Source of the DNA: Pseudomonadota bacterium | Lineage (GTDB): Bacteria > Pseudomonadota > Alphaproteobacteria > Rhizobiales > Hyphomicrobiaceae | Assembly (NCBI GenBank): GCA_023426855.1 | Contig: JAEZBU010000281.1 | Location: 1-24,602 of the forward strand | DNA length: 24,602 nt | Direction: 5' to 3' | In this document: piece after piece, positions 15,116 to 22,048 of the stretch | Layout: each line of letters opens with the position of its first letter | Numbering within the stretch: the stretch's first letter is position 1 | Notes under the pieces: generated by a model | Databases searched by the model: none | What the model saw: the letters and a program-made list of their open reading frames with translations, nothing else | What the model was told of the DNA's origin: nothing | Program-made: the position numbers and the translations under genes

Positions 15116-16171
15116 ATGAGCTACATTCAAAAGCCAGCCGCCTATCATCCCGCGCTCAAGAAGAACGAGCTGGGGCTGACGCACCGCGATTACGAAGGCT
15201 CGATGTCGACGCTGTGTGCCGGCTGCGGGCACGACTCGATCACGGCCGCGATCATCGAAGCCTGCTTCGAGCTGGATTTGCCGGCGCATCGCATCGCCAA
15301 GATCTCAGGCATCGGCTGTTCGTCGAAGGCGCCGACATATTTCCTCGGTCGCAGCCATGGCTTCAACAGCGTGCATGGCCGTATGCCGTCGGTGACGACG
15401 GGCGCCAATCTGGCCAATCGCGAGCTGGTTTATCTCGGCGTGTCAGGCGACGGCGATACTGCATCGATCGGTTTCGGCCAGTTCGCGCACGTTGTCCGTC
15501 GTCAGTTGAACATGGCGTACGTGGTCATGAACAACGGCTGCTACGGACTGACCAAGGGGCAGTTCTCGGCCACCAACGACAAGTCGTCGCCGTCGAAGAA
15601 GGGCGAGGCCAATCCGTTCGATCCGATCGATTTGTGCCAGATGGCCATTCAGCTCGGCGCCGGTTTCGTCGCGCGGTCGTTCTCCGGCGACAAGCAACAG
15701 CTCATCCCGCTGCTGAAGGCGGCGATCAGCTATCGCGGTTTCGCGATGCTCGACGTCATCAGCCCGTGCGTGACCTTCAACAATCACGCGGCCTCGACCA
15801 AGAGCTACGACTACGTTCGTGCCCACAATCAGGCGATCGATAAGCTCGATTTCGTGCCTGAGGAGAAAGAGATCACGGCTGAGTATGAGGAGGGCACCTC
15901 GCTGTCGGTTACAATGCACGACGGTTCGCACCTGATCCTGCACAAGCTCGACCACAGCCACGACCCGCGCAACGCTGATGAAGCGCTGATGGCGATTCGC
16001 GGCAGTGCTTCGCGTGGCGAGGTGGCGACTGGGCTTCTTTACATCAACGAGCAGCAGCAGGACCTGCATGACATTCTGCGCACCACGCCCCAGCCGCTGA
16101 ATGCCGTACCGATGTCAAAGCTTTGCCCCGGCTCGAAAAAGCTCGACGCCATCAATGCGCGCCTGAGCTGA
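15116..16171 (+). CDS. korB: 2-oxoacid:acceptor oxidoreductase, beta subunit (KorB type)
   Basis: 351 residues: the thiamine-diphosphate and Fe-S subunit. The TPP/Mg motif is GDGD at 111-114, continuing to NN (139-140) and YGLTKGQ (143-149). All four cysteines expected for the [4Fe-4S] cluster are present: Cys34 and Cys37 (LCAGCGHDS), Cys68 (GIGCSSK) and Cys218 (ISPCVTFNNH). The cluster should therefore be functional and able to pass electrons to the GltD-like partner encoded two genes upstream. GAGGA precedes ATG 15116. At 351 residues it is slightly longer than typical KorB (~280-340), with a C-terminal tail of unclear role. Confidence 0.93.
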   Translation: MSYIQKPAAYHPALKKNELGLTHRDYEGSMSTLCAGCGHDSITAAIIEACFELDLPAHRIAKISGIGCSSKAPTYFLGRSHGFNSVHGRMPSVTTGANLANRELVYLGVSGDGDTASIGFGQFAHVVRRQLNMAYVVMNNGCYGLTKGQFSATNDKSSPSKKGEANPFDPIDLCQMAIQLGAGFVARSFSGDKQQLIPLLKAAISYRGFAMLDVISPCVTFNNHAASTKSYDYVRAHNQAIDKLDFVPEEKEITAEYEEGTSLSVTMHDGSHLILHKLDHSHDPRNADEALMAIRGSASRGEVATGLLYINEQQQDLHDILRTTPQPLNAVPMSKLCPGSKKLDAINARLS

Positions 16172-16298
16172 TCGTCTGCCTAAAAATGAACCATGGAGTC
16201 GAGCGCTCCAACGCTTGACTTTGCGCGTCAGTTCCTGAACCGTTGCTGGCAACGTGCGGACCCAAACAACCGCCTTTGCATGCAGTTGGAGGATACTG

Positions 16299-17234
16299 AT
16301 GAAGACTACTCCCGTTACGGCGGAGGATATCGGCCGTTCTGTGATCGCGGTGCCGCCATTGGCGCGCGATAGCGATTTGCGCGTCGATCGCAAAGCCAAT
16401 CAGGCGCTCATTAAGCATCTCGAAGCTGGTGGCGTCCGTTCGTTGATGTACGGCGGCAACGCGACGTTCTTCAACATCAGCATCGGTGAGTATGCCGACA
16501 CGCTGGATTTCCTTTCCGAAGCCGTCGGCCCGGACACGTGGTTCCTGCCGTCGGCGGGGCCGGACTTCGGCAAGCTGCGCGATCAGGCGCCGATCCTGAA
16601 GTCGCGCAAGTTCCCGGCCGTCATGATGATGCCTGTCGCCGGTCCGTCGGTGCCCACGGGCGTCGCGAAGGCCGTTCGTCATTTCTCTGACGCGGTAGAC
16701 AAGCAGGTCGTTCTGTACGTCAAGGACGAGCGCATGCTGACGCCGGAGCTGATCGCCAAGCTGGTCGAAGACAAAGTCGTCTCTTTCGTGAAGTACGCGG
16801 TCATCCGCGAGAACTTCAGCGTCGATCCGTTCCTGAGCCGCGTTCTGGAGCGCGTGGATCGCAGCATCGTCGCCAGCGGCATCGGCGAGCGGCCGGCGAT
16901 CCAGCATCTGCGGGATTTCGGATTGCAATCCTTTACGTCCGGGTCTGTGTGCATCGCACCGCGCGCGTCGATGAAGATCCTGGCCGCGATCAAGGCGAAG
17001 GATTACGCGACGGCGGAGGACATTCGCGCAAACTTCATGCCGCTGGAAGATCTTCGTGACGGCATCAACCCAATCCAGGTGTTGCACGATGCGGTGACGC
17101 TCGCAGGCGTGGCTGACATGGGGCCGATGTTGCCGAGTATGGATAATCTTGAGGCAGATGATAAGGTCAAGGTCGAGAAGGCGGCCAAGGCTCTGTATGC
17201 TTACGACCAAGGCTCTGCACGCGCAGCAGCGTGA
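16299..17234 (+). CDS. DapA-family (dihydrodipicolinate synthase-like) lyase
   Basis: 311-residue TIM barrel of the class I, Schiff-base DapA/N-acetylneuraminate lyase family. The lysine is Lys165 (SFVKYAVIREN) and the partner tyrosine Tyr140 (QVVLYVKDE). The usual GTTGE substrate loop is replaced by YGGNATFFN (51-59), so it is not a true DapA for lysine synthesis. Relatives act as 2-keto-3-deoxy acid aldolases or as 2-keto-3-deoxy-pentonate or 5-keto-4-deoxyglucarate dehydratases, the latter yielding 2-oxoglutarate semialdehyde. Its position between kor genes and a sugar-acid dehydratase supports such a role; aldolase versus dehydratase cannot be decided here. GGAGG precedes ATG 16299. The 127-base gap after korB may hold an internal promoter, but none is convincing. 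Confidence 0.87.
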   Translation: MKTTPVTAEDIGRSVIAVPPLARDSDLRVDRKANQALIKHLEAGGVRSLMYGGNATFFNISIGEYADTLDFLSEAVGPDTWFLPSAGPDFGKLRDQAPILKSRKFPAVMMMPVAGPSVPTGVAKAVRHFSDAVDKQVVLYVKDERMLTPELIAKLVEDKVVSFVKYAVIRENFSVDPFLSRVLERVDRSIVASGIGERPAIQHLRDFGLQSFTSGSVCIAPRASMKILAAIKAKDYATAEDIRANFMPLEDLRDGINPIQVLHDAVTLAGVADMGPMLPSMDNLEADDKVKVEKAAKALYAYDQGSARAAA

Positions 17235-17295
17235 AAATACGCGCTGTGTACTGCTGAATAAAAACTAAAAAAGTTCACCAAGGAGGAAATCTGGA

Positions 17296-18243
17296 ATGCT
17301 GAAGGCTTTTGCACGTACATTGCTTGGCGCTGGTGTCGCTCTCGGTTTTGCCGCTGGGGCGGCCCAGGCCAACGATGTCCGGTTGATGACAGGACCGCAG
17401 GGTGGCGTATGGGTGCCGCTCGGTGGTCAGTTGAAAGACATCTGGGAAAAGGTTGTTCCCGGGCTCAAAGTGCAGTCACTGCCGGGCGCCGGCGTTGCCA
17501 ATGTCCGTGCCATTCAGACCGGCAAGGCGGAGGTCGGGTTCGGTAATTCGATCACGACTGCTGATGCGATCAATGGCAACCCACCATTCACCGAGCCGCA
17601 CAAGGACGTGTGCAACGTTGCTTCGCTGTATCCGCAGTATTTCCAGGTCGTCGTTCTGACGAGCTCGGGCGTTACGTCCGTGAAGGAAATGAAGGGCAAG
17701 TCGCTGACCACGCAGCCGCGTGGCAATACCGGCGAACTCATCACCCAGAACCTGCTGCAGGTCTATGGGCTGAAGTACGCCGACATGAAGACCAGCTTCG
17801 TTTCGTACACGGACTCGTCCTCTCAAATGAAGGACAACCAGGCCCAGATGTTTACGCTGGGCACGAGCATCCCGGCGTCGTCCATCATGGACATCGCGGC
17901 CGGTACGGACATCAAGCTGCTGGATCTGTCTGACGCCATCGACGGCATGAAGAAGATCAACGCTGGCTACACCCTACTGGAAGTGCCGGCCGGTACCTAT
18001 CCGAAGCAGGACAAGCCGGTGAACGTGATCGGCTATGCCACGCACATCGTGGCATCGTGCAAGCTGCCTGAAGACACAGTCTATGCGATGACCAAGTCGA
18101 TCGCGGACAATGTCGCGTCGCTGGCGGCCACCAGCAAGGCGATGGACGGGCTGACACCCGCGAAAATGGCCGAAGATGTCGGTGTTCCGATGCATCCGGG
18201 CGCTGCCAAGTTCTACAAGGAACAAGGCATCACCGTGAAATGA
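17296..18243 (+). CDS. TAXI-family TRAP transporter solute-binding protein
   Basis: 315-residue periplasmic binding protein. The first 25 residues are a Sec signal peptide ending AQA|ND. The TAXI-family opening follows (RLMTGPQGGVWVPLGGQLKDIWEK), then PGAGVANVRAIQTGKAEVGF and SVKEMKGKSLTTQPRGNTGEL. The few characterised TAXI proteins, as I recall, bind glutamate or 2-oxoglutarate; most ligands are unknown. An excellent ribosome site AAGGAGGA (17279-17286) suggests strong expression. A terminator-like hairpin separates it from the permease, fitting a need for excess binding protein. It probably delivers an organic acid used by the neighbouring DapA-like, IlvD-like or Kor enzymes. Confidence 0.92.
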   Translation: MLKAFARTLLGAGVALGFAAGAAQANDVRLMTGPQGGVWVPLGGQLKDIWEKVVPGLKVQSLPGAGVANVRAIQTGKAEVGFGNSITTADAINGNPPFTEPHKDVCNVASLYPQYFQVVVLTSSGVTSVKEMKGKSLTTQPRGNTGELITQNLLQVYGLKYADMKTSFVSYTDSSSQMKDNQAQMFTLGTSIPASSIMDIAAGTDIKLLDLSDAIDGMKKINAGYTLLEVPAGTYPKQDKPVNVIGYATHIVASCKLPEDTVYAMTKSIADNVASLAATSKAMDGLTPAKMAEDVGVPMHPGAAKFYKEQGITVK

Positions 18244-18252
18244 GGATGACCG

Positions 18253-18286
18253 AGAAGCCGCCCCCGTGGGCGGCTTCTTCTTTTTC
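18253..18286 (+). terminator. Intra-operon terminator/attenuator between TAXI binding protein and permease
   Basis: AGAAGCCGCCC (18253-18263) pairs perfectly with GGGCGGCTTCT (18268-18278) around a CCGT loop, followed by TCTTTTTC. This is a textbook intrinsic terminator lying 10 bases after the binding-protein stop and 39 bases before the permease start. Partial read-through would give more binding protein than permease. Confidence 0.8.
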
Positions 18287-18324
18287 AGCGACGCGAGCGT
18301 CGGTCCGTCATCTCAGGAACAGCC

Positions 18325-20211
18325 ATGAAAATTGATTTTTCTCACGCGGGGATCGTGCGCCTCGTGATTGGTGTGTTGGGCGTCTCCATGGCGCTCTACC
18401 ACATGTGGAGCATCTGGTTTGGTGCGGCCGACGCAATTACGTTTCGCGGCACGCATCTGTTCTTCGCCATGGCGCTGATATTTCTAGTCTACCGCCGGAC
18501 GTCAGCGGAAGCAGGGCAGACACCAACGCTGCTGGATTATGTTTGTCTCGTGCTGGCCGTATCGCCGGTGATCTATCTGTTCCTGAACTACGACTACCTC
18601 ATCAATCGCATCTACTACGTCGATGATCTCAGCATCGCCGATAAGGTGTCTGGCGTACTTCTGACGGTGATGGTTCTCGAGGCGACGCGTCGCGTTCTTG
18701 GATGGGCGCTGCCGCTGACCGCGATGGTGTTCCTCGCGTATGGCCTGTTTATCGCGCAGATCGAGCCAGAACGTCTGATTGACCAACTGTTCATGACCAC
18801 CGAGGGTATTTTCGGCATCCCGCTGTCGGTGTCCGCGGCCTATGTGATCATTTTCGTATTGTTCGGCTCCTTCATGGAGCGCACCGGGACTGGTCAGCTT
18901 TTCATGGATTTCGCCATGAGCCTCACGGGCCATACGGCTGGCGGGCCGGGCAAGGTTTCGGTTGTGTCGTCCAGCCTGTTTGGAACGATCTCCGGATCGG
19001 CCGTCGCGAACGTCATGGTCGATGGCCCGATTGCCATTCCTTTGATGAAGCGGACGGGATTTCGTCCGCAATTCGCCGCGGGTGTCGAAGCCGTTGCTTC
19101 AACCGGTGGCCAGATCATGCCGCCGATCATGGGCGCGGCCGCGTTTGTCATGGCCGAGTTTCTGCAGGTTGGCTATGGGCAGGTCGTTATCTGGGCGCTG
19201 ATCCCGGCGTTCCTGTATTACATGGCGTGCTTTTCAGCCGTGCATTTCGAAGCGAAGCGCCAAGGCATCATGGGCTTGCGGAGGTCGGAGCTGCCGCGGC
19301 TTGGTGAAGTCATGAAAACGCGTGGGCACCTATTCATTCCGGTGCTCACCATCCTGACGGTGATGTACCTCGGTTATAGCGCCCCGATGGCTGCCTTGGC
19401 TGGTACGCTGGCATGCTTCCCGGTCGCAGCGCTGCGGGCATCAACGCGGGGCAATGTCCGCCTAGGCATCATCATCGAGGCAATGATCGACGGCGCGCGC
19501 AATGCACTCGCCATCGCCCTGGCCTGCGCTTGCGCCGGCATCATCATTGGTATCGTTACGCTGACCGGCCTCGGCATCGTATTCACCCAGTTCGTTGTGA
19601 CCCTTGCCCAGGAAACGCTGATCATCGCGCTGCTGCTAACGGCGGTCGCTGGCATAGTGCTCGGCATGGGCATTCCAACGACGCCAGCGTACATCATCAT
19701 GACGTCGTTGCTGGTTCCGGCCATCATCAAGCTTGGCGTCATCGCGCCTGCAGCGCACATGTTCGCGTTCTACTTCGCGATCCTGTCGGCGATCACGCCG
19801 CCTGTTGCGCTTGCGGTGTTTGCTGCGGCGGGGCTCGCCAAGTCCGATCTGTGGGCCAGTAGCTGGGCTGCCGTGCGCATCGGAGCGGCAGGTTTCATCG
19901 TGCCGTTCATGTTCGTCTATGAGCCGGCGCTTCTGCTCATGGATGCCGATTGGGGAACGACAATCTGGGCAATTATGACGTCAACGATCGGATGCGTCTT
20001 GTTGGCCGCCGGCCTTCATGGCTATCTCGTGACTCGCAGCAGCATGTGGCAGAACGCCTGCCTGATTGTCGCAGCGTTCTGTCTTGTTAAACCAGGGCTT
20101 TATACGGATCTTGCCGGTGCTGTATTGACGGGGATCGTCGTGCTATCGCAAGTCTTGGCGCGCCGGAGCGGCGAAACTGCAGCAGTGACGTCGGCAGCCA
20201 AGGAACATTAG
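18325..20211 (+). CDS. TRAP transporter fused permease (DctQM type, TAXI system)
   Basis: 628 residues, strongly hydrophobic, the normal size for fused small (DctQ, ~residues 1-130) and large (DctM, ~130-600) TRAP subunits in the inner membrane. DctM signatures: GKVSVVSSSLFGTISGSAVANV and GQIMPPIMGAAAFVMAE (about 212-277), and the second repeat GMGIPTTPAYIIMT with AILSAITPPVALAVFAAAG (about 450-510). TRAP importers are driven by Na+ or H+ gradients. AGGA precedes ATG 18325. The adjacent TAXI binding protein is its obvious partner; the IlvD-type gene follows 18 bases later, so transport and dehydration are genetically linked. Confidence 0.93.
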   Translation: MKIDFSHAGIVRLVIGVLGVSMALYHMWSIWFGAADAITFRGTHLFFAMALIFLVYRRTSAEAGQTPTLLDYVCLVLAVSPVIYLFLNYDYLINRIYYVDDLSIADKVSGVLLTVMVLEATRRVLGWALPLTAMVFLAYGLFIAQIEPERLIDQLFMTTEGIFGIPLSVSAAYVIIFVLFGSFMERTGTGQLFMDFAMSLTGHTAGGPGKVSVVSSSLFGTISGSAVANVMVDGPIAIPLMKRTGFRPQFAAGVEAVASTGGQIMPPIMGAAAFVMAEFLQVGYGQVVIWALIPAFLYYMACFSAVHFEAKRQGIMGLRRSELPRLGEVMKTRGHLFIPVLTILTVMYLGYSAPMAALAGTLACFPVAALRASTRGNVRLGIIIEAMIDGARNALAIALACACAGIIIGIVTLTGLGIVFTQFVVTLAQETLIIALLLTAVAGIVLGMGIPTTPAYIIMTSLLVPAIIKLGVIAPAAHMFAFYFAILSAITPPVALAVFAAAGLAKSDLWASSWAAVRIGAAGFIVPFMFVYEPALLLMDADWGTTIWAIMTSTIGCVLLAAGLHGYLVTRSSMWQNACLIVAAFCLVKPGLYTDLAGAVLTGIVVLSQVLARRSGETAAVTSAAKEH

Positions 20212-20229
20212 GGATGGAAGAGAGCGCAA

Positions 20230-21957
20230 ATGGGCCAGCGTAAGACACCCGAACAATTAAGATCTCATCGCTGGTTCGGGGTGCAGGACTTGCGCTCCTT
20301 TGGCCATCGGTCGCGTCTTCGCCAGATGGGCTACGACGCGACCGACTGGGCCGGAAAGCCGGTCATCGGAATCATCAATACGTGGAGTGATATCAACCCC
20401 TGCCACGCGCATTTGCGCGCCCGCGTCGAAGACGTGAAGCGCGGCGTGCTGCAGGCGGGCGGGTTCCCGATCGAGCTTCCGGCAATCTCGTTGTCGGAGC
20501 CTTTCGTGAAGCCGACGACGATGCTCTATCGCAACTTCCTGGCGATGGAGACGGAGGAGTTGCTGCGCTCGCACCCGGTTGACGGCGCGATCCTGCTCGG
20601 CGGTTGCGACAAGACCACGCCCGGTCTGCTGATGGGCGCGATCTCGATGGACCTGCCTGCCATCTTCGTGCCAGCCGGACCGATGCTGCGCGGCAACTGG
20701 CGTGGCCAGACGCTGGGTTCCGGCTCCGACACCTGGAAATATTGGGACGAGAAGCGTGCCGGTCGGATCAGCGAGGACGACTGGTCGGAGATCGAGAACG
20801 GCATCGCCCGCTCGTTCGGCACCTGCATGACCATGGGCACCGCGGCGACGATGATGTCGATCGCCGAGGCGATGGGCATGACGCTCCCCGGTGCGTCGGC
20901 GATGCCGGCGGCCGACTCCGGGCATCCGCGCATGTGCACGGTGGCTGGCCGCCGTATCGTCGAAATGGTGTGGGAGGATCTGAAGCCGACCGACGTGCTG
21001 ACGGCGGCTTCGTTCGACAACGCCATCAAGGTTCACATGGCGATCGGCGGTTCGACCAACGCCATTATTCACGTCGTCGCAATGGCGCGGCGCGCGGGCG
21101 TTCCGCTGACTCTGGAGCGTTTCGACGAATTGTCGCGGGCAGTCCCGGTCATCGCCAATATCCGCCCGTCGGGTAAATACCTGATGGAGGACTTCTACTA
21201 CGCCGGTGGTCTGCCTGGCCTGATGAGCCGCATCGCAGATCGGCTGGATGGCACTGCCAAGACGATCTCCGGAAAGACGCTGGCGGAGGATCTGGAAGGC
21301 GCCGGCGTGTGGAAGGATGACGTCATCCTCACGGTCGATCAGGCGATCTATGCTGAAGGCGCGACGGCGGTTCTGTCCGGCAATCTTGCTCCGAACGGTG
21401 CGGTGATGAAGCCGTCTGCGGCGGAGCCGCGGCTGCGCAAGCATCGCGGTCCGGCGCTGGTGTTCCGTGATTACAATCACATGGCGGCTGAGATCGAGCG
21501 CGAGGACCTGGAGGTTACGGCCGATCACGTGCTGGTGTTGCAGAATGCCGGTCCCAAAGGCGGCCCGGGCATGCCGGAATGGGGCATGCTGCCGATCCCG
21601 CGCAAGCTAGTGAAGCAGGGGGTCCGGGACATGCTGCGGCTGTCCGATGCCCGTATGTCGGGAACCAGCTACGGCGCCTGCATCCTGCACGTCGCGCCGG
21701 AAAGCTTCGTCGGCGGACCGCTGGCGTTCGTGCAGAACGGCGACGAGATCGAGGTCGACGTTTCGAAGCGCCTGCTGCATCTGCACGTTTCGGATGAAGA
21801 GCTCGCCCGCCGCAAGGCCGCCTGGAAGCCCCAGCCGCCGCGTTACGAGCGCGGCTACGGCGCGATGTTCCAGCAGCATATCGGCCAAGCCGACGACGGC
21901 TGCGATTTCGATTTCCTGGAAGCCGGCGCGCCAGTTCCGGAGCCGGAAATCCACTAA
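20230..21957 (+). CDS. IlvD/Edd-family sugar-acid dehydratase (L-arabinonate dehydratase-like)
   Basis: 575 residues. Three cysteines expected to hold a [2Fe-2S] cluster are present: Cys58 (INPCHAH), Cys126 (GGCDKTTP) and Cys199 (FGTCMTMG); Lys128 is the expected carbamylated Mg ligand, and Ser477/Thr479 (MSGTSYG) complete the site. These positions fall within one to three residues of those recalled for Rhizobium leguminosarum L-arabinonate dehydratase, and segments such as PSGKYLMEDFYYAGGLP are close to it; IlvD of valine synthesis is less similar. The reaction would be aldonate to 2-keto-3-deoxy-aldonate plus water. It is the last gene of the rightward run, 18 bases after the TRAP permease. 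The exact sugar acid is unknown; pentonates are likeliest. Confidence 0.88.
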   Translation: MGQRKTPEQLRSHRWFGVQDLRSFGHRSRLRQMGYDATDWAGKPVIGIINTWSDINPCHAHLRARVEDVKRGVLQAGGFPIELPAISLSEPFVKPTTMLYRNFLAMETEELLRSHPVDGAILLGGCDKTTPGLLMGAISMDLPAIFVPAGPMLRGNWRGQTLGSGSDTWKYWDEKRAGRISEDDWSEIENGIARSFGTCMTMGTAATMMSIAEAMGMTLPGASAMPAADSGHPRMCTVAGRRIVEMVWEDLKPTDVLTAASFDNAIKVHMAIGGSTNAIIHVVAMARRAGVPLTLERFDELSRAVPVIANIRPSGKYLMEDFYYAGGLPGLMSRIADRLDGTAKTISGKTLAEDLEGAGVWKDDVILTVDQAIYAEGATAVLSGNLAPNGAVMKPSAAEPRLRKHRGPALVFRDYNHMAAEIEREDLEVTADHVLVLQNAGPKGGPGMPEWGMLPIPRKLVKQGVRDMLRLSDARMSGTSYGACILHVAPESFVGGPLAFVQNGDEIEVDVSKRLLHLHVSDEELARRKAAWKPQPPRYERGYGAMFQQHIGQADDGCDFDFLEAGAPVPEPEIH

Positions 21958-21969
21958 GGCGATTGCGCG

Positions 21970-21992
21970 ACGAGGCCGATCTTCGGCTTCGT
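21970..21992 (+). repeat. First 3' hairpin after the dehydratase gene
   Basis: ACGAGGCCGA (21970-21979) pairs with TCGGCTTCGT (21983-21992) over ten base pairs, one of them G-U, around a TCT loop. No T-run follows. It sits 13 bases after the stop and just before a second hairpin that does have a T-tract, so it may protect the mRNA end. Confidence 0.5.
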
Positions 21993-22005
21993 GGCTGCCG
22001 GACTT

Positions 22006-22048
22006 ATCGGCGCGCGGCTCTGGCGGGGCAGCGCGCCGATGTCGTTTT
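22006..22048 (+). terminator. Terminator of the kor-TAXI-dehydratase run
   Basis: ATCGGCGCGC (22006-22015) and GCGCGCCGAT (22031-22040) form a perfect ten-base stem with a 15-base loop, followed by GTCGTTTT (22041-22048). The T-tract overlaps the stop codon of the convergent NhaA-fusion gene. Confidence 0.65.

Noticed and set aside
16215..16298. TTGACT as a possible -35 and CGTTGC/GCAACG repeat before the DapA-like gene
   Set aside because: No acceptable -10 hexamer at proper spacing and the repeat has only a two-base loop; an internal promoter here is not supported.
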